Assembly: GCF_005848555.1 (NCBI RefSeq)
Contig: NZ_CP040518.1
Location: 310,001 to 374,000, forward strand
Source: Blautia sp. SC05B48
GTDB taxonomy: Bacteria; Bacillota; Clostridia; Lachnospirales; Lachnospiraceae
Length of the DNA stretch: 64,000 nt
Reading direction: 5' to 3'
Shown here: one piece after another, positions 26,446-35,914 of the stretch
Layout of the letters: every line of letters starts with the position of its first letter
Numbering within the stretch: the first letter of the stretch is position 1
Translations under genes and position numbers: made by a program
Notes under the pieces: model-generated
Databases searched by the model: none
Told to the model about the DNA's origin: nothing
The model's input: the letters and a program-made list of their open reading frames with translations, nothing else

Positions 26446-29400
26446 TCTCTTCCTCTCCCTTCATGATCTTTTTCCACAGTGCATCTTCTCCGATGGACGA
26501 CAGTCTGTGAAACTCATATCCCGGTATCTTCCTGTCAAAGCCGCACACAGTAAGATACGGACAGTATGTGCAGGCATTCTTTTTTCCAAGTTCATAGGGT
26601 TCCACTGCCGCATTTCCATCCAGGATCGATTCCCGGATGTCACAGATCTTTCTCCGCACATACGCTCCCAGCACATCAAACTGCTTCCTGGATGCAACAG
26701 AAGATCTTTTGCTGAAGCTTCCGTCCCGGTTCAGGGACACCGGTATGGAGGCCATAGTGCTGTCGATTTTGGTGCTCATATTATCATCTGCCTGTACAAG
26801 CCCGTTCATTTTCATTTTCTTCAGCATCTGCTCATTGATGCTTTCCATATCCGCATGGATCTTCTCCTGTATCATAGGATCCTTCACATTATAATAAAAC
26901 ACACCTGCCGGAACGATCTCGCGATCCGGATACTTTCTTTTTTCTACCTGTAACGCACCATCCAGATAGACCATCAGCTGAAGCTGAAGGCCATGATACA
27001 ACGCCAGCAGATCAAACGAAGTATTTCCGGTTTTATAATCGATCACCTTCACATAGACCCGATTGTTCTCTGGCTCTTCCATGATATCCACACGGTCGAT
27101 CCTTCCGCCCTGAAACCTCACCTCAAAACCTTCCGGCCGGAATGCTCCATGCTTCAGCTGTTCCTGCAAAGCCCACACTGTACGCCGCAAAATACGTCTG
27201 GTCCGTTCGAGCATATATTCATTTCTCGCACTGCTTTTAAGGACCGTATTTCCGTAATCTGCTGAAACCTGATCCAGACAACTGTCTATGATACGGTTTC
27301 GCTCTTCCTCCGTAAGCTCTGCCCAGTCCAGTCCCTCTTTGCGGACTTCCACCGCAAATTTTTCCAGTGCCATATGCATGACATTTCCCATATCCATAGC
27401 CCGGAACTCATACTCTGCACGTTCTGTAACCTTCAGGCCATACTGCAGAAAATGTGCAAATGCACAGGCCGCAAAACGCTCCAGCCGGGTAGCGCTGTAC
27501 GGAGAAATTTCTCCATAGAGGATCTTCGCCACTGTTTTTCCGATCTTGTCTGACGGTCGTTCTGAAAAAGATGCCTCTGTAAGTTTTTTTACAAGGATCC
27601 TGTATTCCGGGCTCTGAAGATACCAGCTGTACAGTTCCTGGAAGACCGCATTATCCTGGTAAGCTTCTCCTGCAAGCCCTCTCAGGAAATAATCCAGGCT
27701 GATTCCCGGAAGCTCCAGTAATTCCATAGGTTCCTGCATATCTCCGCACTGCCGGATCTCCATTTTCGGAAACATCTCCCGGATATTACTGACAAGAAAG
27801 GCCGGACTCAGGGCTTTTCCCTGGCTGTCAGACTGACAGAAGGACAGACAGAGCAGTTCTCTTGGCTTGGTCATGTTCAGATACAGATAAAACCGCTGCA
27901 TGTTCATCAGTTCCTTTGGCCCCGGTGCAAGCTGGATCCCCTGATCTTTAAAAAATTCTCTGTCAATCTCCGTGAGCATTCCTCCGCCGGATGTATTCTT
28001 CGGAATATTCCCTTCATTTACTCCCACAAAAAACAGTGCACGGATATCCTTCAGCCTGGTTCTCTCCATATCTCCCACAAGTACCTGGTCCATACTTGGC
28101 GGGATCAGAGCCACCTTGGCCTGGTTTAATCCTGTTTCCAGAAGCTGTCGGAAATCCTGACGGTTCACGGTTTCCTCGCCCAGGATCTCCACCATATTAT
28201 CCAGAAGTTCCATAACGATTCCGTATATCTGGGCATATTCCTTTTCCATGGCCTTGTCGCCCTGTTCCTTGAATTTCAGTTCCTGATGCTTCAGTTTCTG
28301 CTGCACCTGGCTCCGCACTGCAAACTCGTAGAGAAAAGTACAATATTCCCGGACCGTCTTTTTCCCGCCTTTAAAGCTTAGCGCAAGCTCTCTGGTCTCA
28401 TCTGCGAACCGCTTCCGGATCTCATTAAGCCTCTGAATGCTTTCCGGCGGCATTCCCCGGTAAATACGCACCCACACTTCATCCCATCTCTTAAATCCAC
28501 GGATACCAAGAGCCAGCACATAATTCTCCAGAAGGTCTGCTTCCTCCCTGGTCACGCAGGACATTCCGCAGCGGAGATACCGGAATACACTTTCATAGGA
28601 AAAATCCTGCACTGCCATCTCAAGTGCTGCCCGGAAATATTCTACAAACGGATTCATCAGGACCGTATGCTTCTCATCAATGAAATACGGGATTCCTGCT
28701 GCTGTAAATACCTGCTTTGCAAGATTGCCATACTCCTCCAGATTCCCTGTGATCACGGCGATTTCACCGTAACGGCAGCCCTTTTCCCTTACAAGTCTGG
28801 CGATCCGGCGGGCAGCTTCTTCCATTTCCTTCTGCGGGTTCACTGCCGAAAACATGCAGATCTCATCCTGCGCTTTTTTGTATATATTTTTTCGGTAACG
28901 GAAAATATTTTTTTCAAGGAAATGGAGGGCAGGTGCCTGGGAAAAGCGGGATTTTCCCACATCCTTCAAAAGAACCGGCGTCTCGATCTCCCTGGTCAGC
29001 TCCGAAAGCCCGTGGATCATCTGACGGCTCATATAAAAAAGCTGATAAGGTTTTCCTCTCATGCTCAGATTCTCATCCGCATCCATAGTCACCGTTACCA
29101 TCACCTTTTCACAGACAGCAAGAAGTTCTCCCACGACACGCATCTGAATAGGAGTAAAACCGGTGTAACCATCCAGAAGAAGTACACTGTTTTTCATTTT
29201 TTCAGAAAACGGAAGAGCTTTTTCCAGCGCATCCATTACTTCTTCTCCCGTCATATAATGATCCTTCAGATATCCGGTAAATGCCTGGTAAAGAACAGCT
29301 ACGTCTTTCAGCTTCATCTGAAGTAACGCTCTGTCACCGGAATCCTCGATCATCTCCTGAATCTCACTGTCCCGGATATCGTACTGCATAAACTCCGACA

Positions 29401-29776
29401 GGATAGACTTCACTTCATCCAGGTATCCTGCTTTACGCATCTGACCTCCCAGATAGGAAAGCTCCTTTCCATGCTGCTGTACCATCTTCTGCAGCACCAT
29501 ACTCTTACCGGTTTCTTCCAGAAGGGTGCGGCTGTCTCCTCCAACTTCCTCCAGAACACGGTATGCAAGACGCTCAAAGCTCAGGATATCAATATTCAGG
29601 ATTCCTTTGCCCGGACTCATCTCCACCAGTGTCTTCTGGGTCTGCATGGTAAACTGCTCCGGCACGATCACATAAAAAAGCTTCTCAGGGTGCAGCCCCG
29701 CCTGTTCTATTATATTCTGATAAGCATAACAGGATTTTCCGCTTCCGGAACTTCCTATGATAAACTGTAATGACAT
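26426..29776 (-). CDS. addB: ATP-dependent helicase/nuclease subunit B
   Basis: AddB is the second nuclease and Chi-recognition subunit of AddAB. From ATG 29776 it is 1116 residues, starting MSLQFIIGSSGSGKS with an intact Walker A. The C-terminal nuclease has VIDYKTGNTSFD and an iron-sulphur cluster formed by the cysteine of RFAACAF and the CTYCPYLTVC group. An in-frame ATG at 29848 would add 24 unrelated residues; 29776 is chosen because GGGAGG lies before it. It is followed by addA. Confidence 0.96.
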   Translation of the reverse strand: MSLQFIIGSSGSGKSCYAYQNIIEQAGLHPEKLFYVIVPEQFTMQTQKTLVEMSPGKGILNIDILSFERLAYRVLEEVGGDSRTLLEETGKSMVLQKMVQQHGKELSYLGGQMRKAGYLDEVKSILSEFMQYDIRDSEIQEMIEDSGDRALLQMKLKDVAVLYQAFTGYLKDHYMTGEEVMDALEKALPFSEKMKNSVLLLDGYTGFTPIQMRVVGELLAVCEKVMVTVTMDADENLSMRGKPYQLFYMSRQMIHGLSELTREIETPVLLKDVGKSRFSQAPALHFLEKNIFRYRKNIYKKAQDEICMFSAVNPQKEMEEAARRIARLVREKGCRYGEIAVITGNLEEYGNLAKQVFTAAGIPYFIDEKHTVLMNPFVEYFRAALEMAVQDFSYESVFRYLRCGMSCVTREEADLLENYVLALGIRGFKRWDEVWVRIYRGMPPESIQRLNEIRKRFADETRELALSFKGGKKTVREYCTFLYEFAVRSQVQQKLKHQELKFKEQGDKAMEKEYAQIYGIVMELLDNMVEILGEETVNRQDFRQLLETGLNQAKVALIPPSMDQVLVGDMERTRLKDIRALFFVGVNEGNIPKNTSGGGMLTEIDREFFKDQGIQLAPGPKELMNMQRFYLYLNMTKPRELLCLSFCQSDSQGKALSPAFLVSNIREMFPKMEIRQCGDMQEPMELLELPGISLDYFLRGLAGEAYQDNAVFQELYSWYLQSPEYRILVKKLTEASFSERPSDKIGKTVAKILYGEISPYSATRLERFAACAFAHFLQYGLKVTERAEYEFRAMDMGNVMHMALEKFAVEVRKEGLDWAELTEEERNRIIDSCLDQVSADYGNTVLKSSARNEYMLERTRRILRRTVWALQEQLKHGAFRPEGFEVRFQGGRIDRVDIMEEPENNRVYVKVIDYKTGNTSFDLLALYHGLQLQLMVYLDGALQVEKRKYPDREIVPAGVFYYNVKDPMIQEKIHADMESINEQMLKKMKMNGLVQADDNMSTKIDSTMASIPVSLNRDGSFSKRSSVASRKQFDVLGAYVRRKICDIRESILDGNAAVEPYELGKKNACTYCPYLTVCGFDRKIPGYEFHRLSSIGEDALWKKIMKGEEENGSEMD

Positions 29777-30015
29777 CTTCATCCTCCCGATCACTTGCAG
29801 ATTTTCAGTCATTCCGGCGCCCTCCTGCGCCTGAAGTATTCCTATCATACCACAAATTCTGCTCCTATAGAACGGTCGTTCTCCATATTCTGAAATATCT
29901 GCCTGCTCTTTTCCTTATTTTTCCAGACACGGTATCGGATGGTCTGCGCACAGCTGTGGCATAAATCCTCCATCCCGATAATAAACTATACAAAAAGCTT
30001 TGGGAGGCGTGCGCC

Positions 30016-30453
30016 ATGAGTTCCAAAACCAGGATCATCGTTCTACATATGAAAGAGATCATTTACACAGCTGTCTTTCTGGCTCTGGCTGTTGTTCTGG
30101 CTGTCGTTCTTTTCTTCATGTTCGGTCCCGGAAAAAATGCCAGTCATACAGCCGGCGAAAAATCCCGCTACAAGCCGGGCGTCTATACCTCTTCCATCAC
30201 TCTGAATGATAATACCTTCGATGTGGAAGTTACTGTAAATGCTGACAGGATCAAGGCCATCCGTCTGGTGAATTTAAATGAAACGACAAAAGCTTCCTAT
30301 CCTCTTATGGAACCGGTTCTGGATTCTTTGGCAAGTCAGATTTATTCCAGTCAGTCCCTGGAAGACATTCAGTATGCAGGAGACCGGAAATATACCTCCC
30401 AGGTGCTCCTTTCAGCTATCACGGACGCAGTAAAAAAAGCGGAGAACACTTAA
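30016..30453 (+). CDS. Membrane-anchored FMN-binding-like domain protein
   Basis: The 145-residue protein has a short cytoplasmic start, one transmembrane segment (about 15-36) and an extracytoplasmic domain resembling the FMN-binding fold of RnfG/NqrC-type proteins (YKPGVYTSSITLNDNTFDVE, then YTSQVLLSAITDAVKKA). The SGAT motif that accepts flavin is replaced by AGDRKYTS, so covalent flavin attachment is doubtful. GGAGG lies 8 bases before the ATG at 30016. It stands alone between addB and nadE. The assignment to the family is moderate. Confidence 0.62.
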   Translation: MSSKTRIIVLHMKEIIYTAVFLALAVVLAVVLFFMFGPGKNASHTAGEKSRYKPGVYTSSITLNDNTFDVEVTVNADRIKAIRLVNLNETTKASYPLMEPVLDSLASQIYSSQSLEDIQYAGDRKYTSQVLLSAITDAVKKAENT

Positions 30454-30463
30454 GCTCTCCGCT
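30429..30463 (-). terminator. Terminator of nadE overlapping the end of the convergent gene
   Basis: Stem AGCGGAGA/TCTCCGCT (30438-30445 and 30456-30463) is followed on the minus strand by seven T (complement of 30431-30437). The TAA stop of the plus-strand gene is in the loop (30451-30453). Confidence 0.82.
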
Positions 30464-30476
30464 CTGCGATCTACGT

Positions 30477-32426
30477 TCAGATTTCAATCTTCTCCAGCAC
30501 ATCCTGCCAGATCCTTGCACTTGCATCACTTGGCATTCTGAGATCTCCTCTTGGAGAAAGTGCCACACTACCTACCTTCGGGCCATCCGGCAGACAGGAA
30601 CGCTTGAACTGCTGGGCAAAAAATCTCCGATAGAAGGTTTTCAGCCATTTCAGGATCGTCTCTTTATCATAAATCCCGTCAAAGGTCAGGCAGGCAAGCC
30701 TGTAGATCTTATCCGGTGTAAATCCTGCACGCAGCATGTAATACAGATAAAAATCATGAAGCTCATAAGGTCCTACCAGATCCTCAGTCTTTTGGGCGAT
30801 CTTGCCATCCTTAGGAGGAAGAAGCTCCGGGCTTACCGGAGTATCCAGGATATCCAGAAGAACCTCTTTCAGTTCCTCATCTCCGCAGGTATCCGCATAA
30901 TAACGTACCAGATGACGTACCAGTGTCTTTGGAACAGAAGCATTCACACCATACATGGACATGTGATCGCCATTATAGGTTGCCCAGCCAAGAGCCAGCT
31001 CGGAAAGGTCTCCGGTTCCCACAAGAACGCCGCCTTCCTTGTTTGCCGTATCCATCAGGATCTGGGTACGCTCACGTGCCTGGCTGTTCTCATACGTCAC
31101 ATCGTGGATCTCCGGATCATGTCCAATATCCCGGAAATGGATATTTACCGCCTCTTTGATATTTACCTCGGTAAGCCTTGCACCAAGGCAGCGGCTTAAC
31201 TTGCAGGCATTCTGATAGGTTCTGTCTGTGGTTCCAAAGCATGGCATGGTCACACAGTGGATCTGTTCTCTCGGCATTCCCATCCTGTCAAAGGCACGTG
31301 CCATTACAAGAAGCGCCAGGGTAGAATCCAGTCCTCCGGAAAGTCCTACCACCGCACTCCTGCTGTGAATATGCTCCATACGTTTCTTAAGTCCCATAGC
31401 CTGGATGTTCAGGATCTCCTCGCAGCGCTCATCACGCTCTTCCTTCACAGACGGAACGAAGGGATACTGTGGATATTTTCTGGTAAGTCTTGTTTCCTCC
31501 TCTGCTACAGAAAAATCAACTCTTGTATAACTGCAGGTAGAAACTGCCGGATACGTGGACATTCTTCTTCTCTCATCAGCCAGTCTCTGCACATCGATCT
31601 CACTGTAAATGATGCTGTTCTCAAAGCGTCTGCTTTCCGCAAGCATGGAACCGTTCTCTGCGATCATATTCTGTCCGCCAAACACGAGATCCTGGGTAGA
31701 CTCCCCTTCCCCTGCACTGGCATAAATATATCCGCAGATCAGTCGTGCTGACTGCCCGCTTACCAGAGTTCTCCGGTAGGAATCCTTACCTACCATCTCA
31801 TCACTGGCAGAGAGATTAACGATGATATGCGCACCGTTGATGGCATGACGGATACTTGGCGGCGCAGGGACCCAGAGATCCTCACAGAGCTCTGCTGCAA
31901 CGGTGAATTCCGGAAATTCCTTACATTCAAAGATCAGCTCTGTTCCAAAAGGAATTTCATCCCAGAACTCATCCTCCTCATTTTTCTCGCACTTCAGGAA
32001 GTCCACAAATTCCACATCTTCTTCCTCTGCACCTGCAAACTGTCTCTGCTCATAAAACTCATTATAATTCGGAATATGAGTCTTCGGCACAAATCCCACG
32101 ATACGGCCATGATTCAGAGCTGCTGCCACATTATAGAGCTTGCCTCTGTGACGCAGAGGGAGTCCCACAAAGATCAGGGCGTCCGTCTCCCTTGTCTCCT
32201 CCGCAATATGCAGAAGCTCATCCCACGCACTGTCCAGAAGACATCTCTGGAGAAAAAGATCGTGACAGGTATATCCTGTGATACAAAATTCCGGAAATAC
32301 CATCAGCTTGACATGCTCCTTTTCCATTTCATGAATGGCCTTAAGGATTTCCTCTCCGTTTGCCTTGCAGTCTGCAACGGTAACTCTCGGCGTTGCCGCT
32401 GCCACCTTGATAAAACCATGCTTCAT
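30477..32426 (-). CDS. nadE: Glutamine-dependent NAD+ synthetase
   Basis: It makes NAD from nicotinic acid adenine dinucleotide, ATP and glutamine. The 649-residue protein has an N-terminal nitrilase-type glutaminase domain with the Glu-Lys-Cys triad (VFPEFCITGY, FVPKTHIPN, AAELCEDLW), then the synthetase domain with the PP-loop VGLSGGLDSTLAL and VGTGDLSELALGW. It lies 19 bases downstream of hslO on the same strand, so co-transcription is likely. Confidence 0.96.
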   Translation of the reverse strand: MKHGFIKVAAATPRVTVADCKANGEEILKAIHEMEKEHVKLMVFPEFCITGYTCHDLFLQRCLLDSAWDELLHIAEETRETDALIFVGLPLRHRGKLYNVAAALNHGRIVGFVPKTHIPNYNEFYEQRQFAGAEEEDVEFVDFLKCEKNEEDEFWDEIPFGTELIFECKEFPEFTVAAELCEDLWVPAPPSIRHAINGAHIIVNLSASDEMVGKDSYRRTLVSGQSARLICGYIYASAGEGESTQDLVFGGQNMIAENGSMLAESRRFENSIIYSEIDVQRLADERRRMSTYPAVSTCSYTRVDFSVAEEETRLTRKYPQYPFVPSVKEERDERCEEILNIQAMGLKKRMEHIHSRSAVVGLSGGLDSTLALLVMARAFDRMGMPREQIHCVTMPCFGTTDRTYQNACKLSRCLGARLTEVNIKEAVNIHFRDIGHDPEIHDVTYENSQARERTQILMDTANKEGGVLVGTGDLSELALGWATYNGDHMSMYGVNASVPKTLVRHLVRYYADTCGDEELKEVLLDILDTPVSPELLPPKDGKIAQKTEDLVGPYELHDFYLYYMLRAGFTPDKIYRLACLTFDGIYDKETILKWLKTFYRRFFAQQFKRSCLPDGPKVGSVALSPRGDLRMPSDASARIWQDVLEKIEI

Positions 32427-32445
32427 TTTTTCTTCCTCCCGAGTT

Positions 32446-33327
32446 TTATCGCTTGCACTCTCTTATGATCCTCTTAAGATCTTCCACGGTAAAATTATAA
32501 TTCTTATTGCAGAAATGACAGTTCATCTCAATGTCCTTGCCTTCCTGGATCATCTCGTTAAGTTCTTTTCTTCCGATGCTGATCAGCGCTTTTTCCACAC
32601 GCTCTCTGCAGCAGTTGCAATGGAACTGTGTGGGCAGTGTATCATTGATCTCTATGTCAAAGCCTTCCAGTACTTTTTCAAGAAGACTTTCCGGTGTATG
32701 TCCCTGCTCCAGAAGATTGGTAACAGAATCGATCTTTGATACGTTTTCCTCAAGCTTTGCGATCACTTCTTCCTCTGCAAAAGGCATCAGCTGTACAATA
32801 AAGCCTCCCGCCTGACGGACTGTATTATCCTTATTCATCAGCACACCCAGTCCTACCGCAGACGGAACCTGCTCGCTGGTTGCAAAATAATAGGTGAGAT
32901 CTTCTGCGATCTCGCTGGTCTGAAGAGCAACCTGTCCCACATATGGCTCTTTCAGTCCCATATCCTTGATCACATCCATAAAGCCTACACCGACAGCTCC
33001 CGCAACATCCAGCTTGCCTTTACTGTTTGCCGGGATACATACATCCGGATTTCCCACATAACCCTTTACATTTCCGTGAGAATCTGCAGTTACTGTGATT
33101 CCCTGCAGTGGTCCGCCTGCATGGATCCGAAGTGTAAGGAGATCCTTTTCTCCTTTCATCATAGCTCCCATCATAGCACCGCCGGTAAGGAGACGTCCCA
33201 GTGCCGCTGTTGCCACCGGACTGGTGTTATGATTCTTTCTCGCTGTCTCCACCATATCGGTTGTAACAGCCGCAAATGCACGGATCTGGCTGTTTGCCGC
33301 TGTTGCTCTTACAATATAATCACTCAT
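32446..33327 (-). CDS. hslO: Redox-regulated chaperone Hsp33
   Basis: Hsp33 is a holdase activated by oxidation of four zinc-bound cysteines. The 293-residue protein has these cysteines near the C-terminus as HCNCC and NCHFCN, and the N-terminal block beginning MSDYIVRATAANSQIRAFAA. AAAGGAGG lies before the ATG. The gene precedes nadE, with a 19-base gap, and follows the methyltransferase gene by 18 bases. Confidence 0.96.
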   Translation of the reverse strand: MSDYIVRATAANSQIRAFAAVTTDMVETARKNHNTSPVATAALGRLLTGGAMMGAMMKGEKDLLTLRIHAGGPLQGITVTADSHGNVKGYVGNPDVCIPANSKGKLDVAGAVGVGFMDVIKDMGLKEPYVGQVALQTSEIAEDLTYYFATSEQVPSAVGLGVLMNKDNTVRQAGGFIVQLMPFAEEEVIAKLEENVSKIDSVTNLLEQGHTPESLLEKVLEGFDIEINDTLPTQFHCNCCRERVEKALISIGRKELNEMIQEGKDIEMNCHFCNKNYNFTVEDLKRIIRECKR

Positions 33328-33345
33328 ATAAAAAAATTTCCTCCT

Positions 33346-34119
33346 TTATTTCTCTTCTGACGGAATTTCCTTTCCATGTTCTCTGGCCACAAAAGTCAGT
33401 CTTCCGCTGTCCGGCTTCGGCACATCCTTGGTGTATGCGTCATAAACCGCCAGCGGGATCAAGCCTGCCTTTTCAAGAAGTTCCCTTACTTTCTCCGGAT
33501 CATAGGACTTCTGGTAATGAATTTCCTCGTCTCTCTCATAAAGACCATCTTCTCTCGGAAGAAACAGAGTCAGATCATACACATTGATCCCGGTCTCCTC
33601 ATCAAATTCATTTTCCCAGATAAAGCTTCCCTCTTCCCGATTCTCTGCAATAGTCGTATTTCCAAGCATTTCCCGGTATTTATACGGGGTGTTCATATCA
33701 AATATGAAAATTCCATCCGGATCAAGATAATTGTTCACCAGTTTAAATACAGTAAGCAGATCCTTCTCCTCTGTGATGTAATTCATACAGTCACAGACGC
33801 TGACGACAGCACGTACCGTTCCATAAAGTTCAAACTCCCGCATATCCTGTTCCAGATAAAGGATCTCATGGCCGGATTCTGCACGTTTTTCCATGGCTTC
33901 GCCAAGCATTTCCTCAGAGTTATCCACACCGATCATATCATAACCGGACTCAGCCAGAAGCTCTGTCATCACTCCGGTCCCACAGCCAAGTTCCAGCACG
34001 ATCCCGTCTTCAATTCCGTATTCTTTAAGACTTCCTATAAGATATTCCGCCCATTTTTCATATTCCACATTATCCATGAAAATATCATAAACTCTGGCAA
34101 AATCGCTGTATGCTTCCAT
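33346..34119 (-). CDS. Class I SAM-dependent methyltransferase
   Basis: This 257-residue soluble protein has SAM motif I VLELGCGTGVMTELLAESG, the acidic motif II MIGVDNSEEML, and DCMNYITEE (post motif region). The substrate cannot be inferred. ATG 34119 is preferred to a start 33 codons upstream because TGGAGG precedes it and the family begins MEAYSDFARVYD. The gene is followed by hslO, 18 bases away, and lies after a terminator that ends the upstream lipoprotein gene. Confidence 0.9.
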   Translation of the reverse strand: MEAYSDFARVYDIFMDNVEYEKWAEYLIGSLKEYGIEDGIVLELGCGTGVMTELLAESGYDMIGVDNSEEMLGEAMEKRAESGHEILYLEQDMREFELYGTVRAVVSVCDCMNYITEEKDLLTVFKLVNNYLDPDGIFIFDMNTPYKYREMLGNTTIAENREEGSFIWENEFDEETGINVYDLTLFLPREDGLYERDEEIHYQKSYDPEKVRELLEKAGLIPLAVYDAYTKDVPKPDSGRLTFVAREHGKEIPSEEK

Positions 34120-34217
34120 AAAAACCTCCAAATATTTTTCGGACGTTCCATCGCCCGCAGCGTTCACATTATACCATGTCTTCCTGTATAAGTATACGCC
34201 TCTGACATAATATGACA

Positions 34218-34259
34218 CAAAAAATCCGGGACCGCAGCCACAAAAGCTGTGATCCCGGA
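34218..34259 (-). terminator. Rho-independent terminator of the lipoprotein gene
   Basis: The hairpin TCCGGGA/TCCCGGA with an extended imperfect stem (34225-34259) is followed on the minus strand by ATTTTTTG. It ends the lipoprotein transcript before the methyltransferase gene. Confidence 0.83.
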
Positions 34260-34295
34260 ACTCTTATCTAACCGAATCTCCTGCTGCTCCAGGCT

Positions 34296-35411
34296 TTACT
34301 GTACAGGCATATAGTATACGTCTGCAGCCTCACCGTGCCAGTAGAAGCTTGTTCCATCCTCTTCGTATACATCACAGTCATACTGAGAAGAGAAGGTGAA
34401 ACGGTTTCCTTCGTTATCCATCCATGCACCGTTTCCGTCCGGAACGATAACACGTGGTTTACCATCGGAGTTTCTGTAAATAGTTCTTGTCTCATCTGTG
34501 TTGCCAAGCTGCTCATCTGTAAATCCGCCATTTACGATAGCACCGGAGGAGCTGCTGTCAGTGGATGCAGTTCCATCGGAAGAACCGTCAGATGTGCTGC
34601 TTCCGTCAGACGCTGCACTTCCGTCGGCAGATGTGCTTCCGCCGGCAGCTGTAGTTCCATCTGCTGCTCCGTCAGTAGAAGCTGCTGCATTACCATCTGC
34701 AGATGCATTTCCGTCAGAGGAAGCTGCTGCATTATCTTTACCGGCAGTCTTGGCTGCGGAACCATTTGCCGCACTCTTCAGAGTGGAATCACCAAGGATC
34801 GCAAAGCTGTCGACAGACTCCTGAACCTTTTTCAGAGCATCCTCTTTTTTAACAGAGGCCACAATGCTGTAATACTCGCTGTCACTTACAAAGTATTTAT
34901 TGATAGCATATACATAACCGTCACTCTTGGTCGTATCCTTATATTTCACAGTATAAGAATAAATGTTGATTCCGTCTTTCTGATCTGCCTTGTAATCCTG
35001 GATCTCAAAATCGGTTCCATTTACCATGTTCTCTGCCTGTGTCATGGAAACTGCCATATCCTGGGAGTTCGGGATCACTGCGGATTCCAGGTCAGCACCG
35101 GAGCCATGAAGGATCAGGATCCTGCCCTGGTCCGGAGACTCGAAGCTCACCATATCTGTCTCATCGGACTTGTTGGCCCAGGTTGCATCCGGAAGCTTGA
35201 TCGCTACAGATTTATCCTTGGATGTATAGGTTGTATTCTGTGCATCTGCTGCAACAGTCGGTGTAACCTTCGCTTTTTTCGCCGGTGTCGGAGTAGGAGT
35301 AGACTCCACAACCACGCTGTCCTCTTTTCCTCCTCCGAAACTACATGCCGTCATGACACCAGAAAGAGCAACAGTCATAGCTAAAAGTGCAATAAATTTT
35401 TTATTCTTCAT
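34296..35411 (-). CDS. Predicted lipoprotein with a low-complexity linker
   Basis: The 371-residue product has a type II signal with the lipobox around Cys23 (GVMTAC). A Thr/Pro spacer follows, then a domain of about 130 residues with PsbP-like or photosystem-type character (KDKSVAIKLPDATWANKSDE), a Ser/Ala/Asp/Gly-rich low-complexity linker (about 205-290), and a compact C-terminal domain with paired Trp and Tyr (NGAWMDNEGNRFTF). I do not know its function. ATG 35411 is chosen for its GAGGAGG. It has a strong promoter and its own terminator. Confidence 0.78.
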   Translation of the reverse strand: MKNKKFIALLAMTVALSGVMTACSFGGGKEDSVVVESTPTPTPAKKAKVTPTVAADAQNTTYTSKDKSVAIKLPDATWANKSDETDMVSFESPDQGRILILHGSGADLESAVIPNSQDMAVSMTQAENMVNGTDFEIQDYKADQKDGINIYSYTVKYKDTTKSDGYVYAINKYFVSDSEYYSIVASVKKEDALKKVQESVDSFAILGDSTLKSAANGSAAKTAGKDNAAASSDGNASADGNAAASTDGAADGTTAAGGSTSADGSAASDGSSTSDGSSDGTASTDSSSSGAIVNGGFTDEQLGNTDETRTIYRNSDGKPRVIVPDGNGAWMDNEGNRFTFSSQYDCDVYEEDGTSFYWHGEAADVYYMPVQ

Positions 35412-35485
35412 AGTATCCTCCTCATAATCATCATCAGTCACAAAGTGTGTCCGGAACATTCACTCCTGAACACACTCTTTGCTAT

Positions 35486-35514
35486 AGTTTACGATTTTAT
35501 TACAGCTTTGTCAA
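35486..35514 (-). promoter_or_regulatory. Sigma-A promoter of the lipoprotein gene
   Basis: On the minus strand TTGACA and TAAACT are separated by 17 bases. The transcript would start near 35478 and has a seven-base stem loop (AGTGTGT/ACACACT) before the ribosome site. Confidence 0.8.
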
Positions 35515-35914
35515 TTGATTTCTCCCTGTACTTTATGAATATATCTCGGGTTTTCTGTGACCTTCACTCACAAAAAACACCTCGCGGGACATTGCCGGTG
35601 AACCGTAAGCAGACATCCTGCTCCGTACAGGATTTTTCTAACATTATAATCTTCCCAGATATACCTATCTTATTCTCTTCCTATGCTGACCCTGTATTTC
35701 CCGTTTTACGCCTTCATTACGAAAACTCTGTTTTATTTCCCACCAGGTAAACCTCCTGTTTTAATGACAAATATCCCTCTCAGATCTGTCCCCTCTTTTT
35801 TTTCTATAATTGTGTCTTTATTCATGTACACTCATGTTGTAAAGTATACCCAACCAAAAATATATGAAAAGAGGACATCCATACATCGATGTTTTCGGGA
35901 AAGGATCTATCACT
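35515..35914. other. Gene-free AT-rich stretch upstream of the ECF gene
   Basis: About 400 bases with no credible gene. A TATAAT at 35815-35820 may be a plus-strand -10 box, without a good -35. I compared it by eye with folate, TPP, cobalamin, FMN and preQ1 riboswitch cores and found no match; a less common leader cannot be ruled out. Confidence 0.4.

Noticed and set aside
34675-34760. Short DNA repeats in the lipoprotein gene as a tandem repeat locus
   Set aside because: They follow from the Ser/Ala/Asp/Gly codon composition; no exact tandem unit repeated enough times was seen.
35515-35914. Possible folate, cobalamin, FMN, TPP or preQ1 riboswitch before the ECF gene
   Set aside because: The conserved core sequences of these classes could not be found by eye; kept only as an open question.
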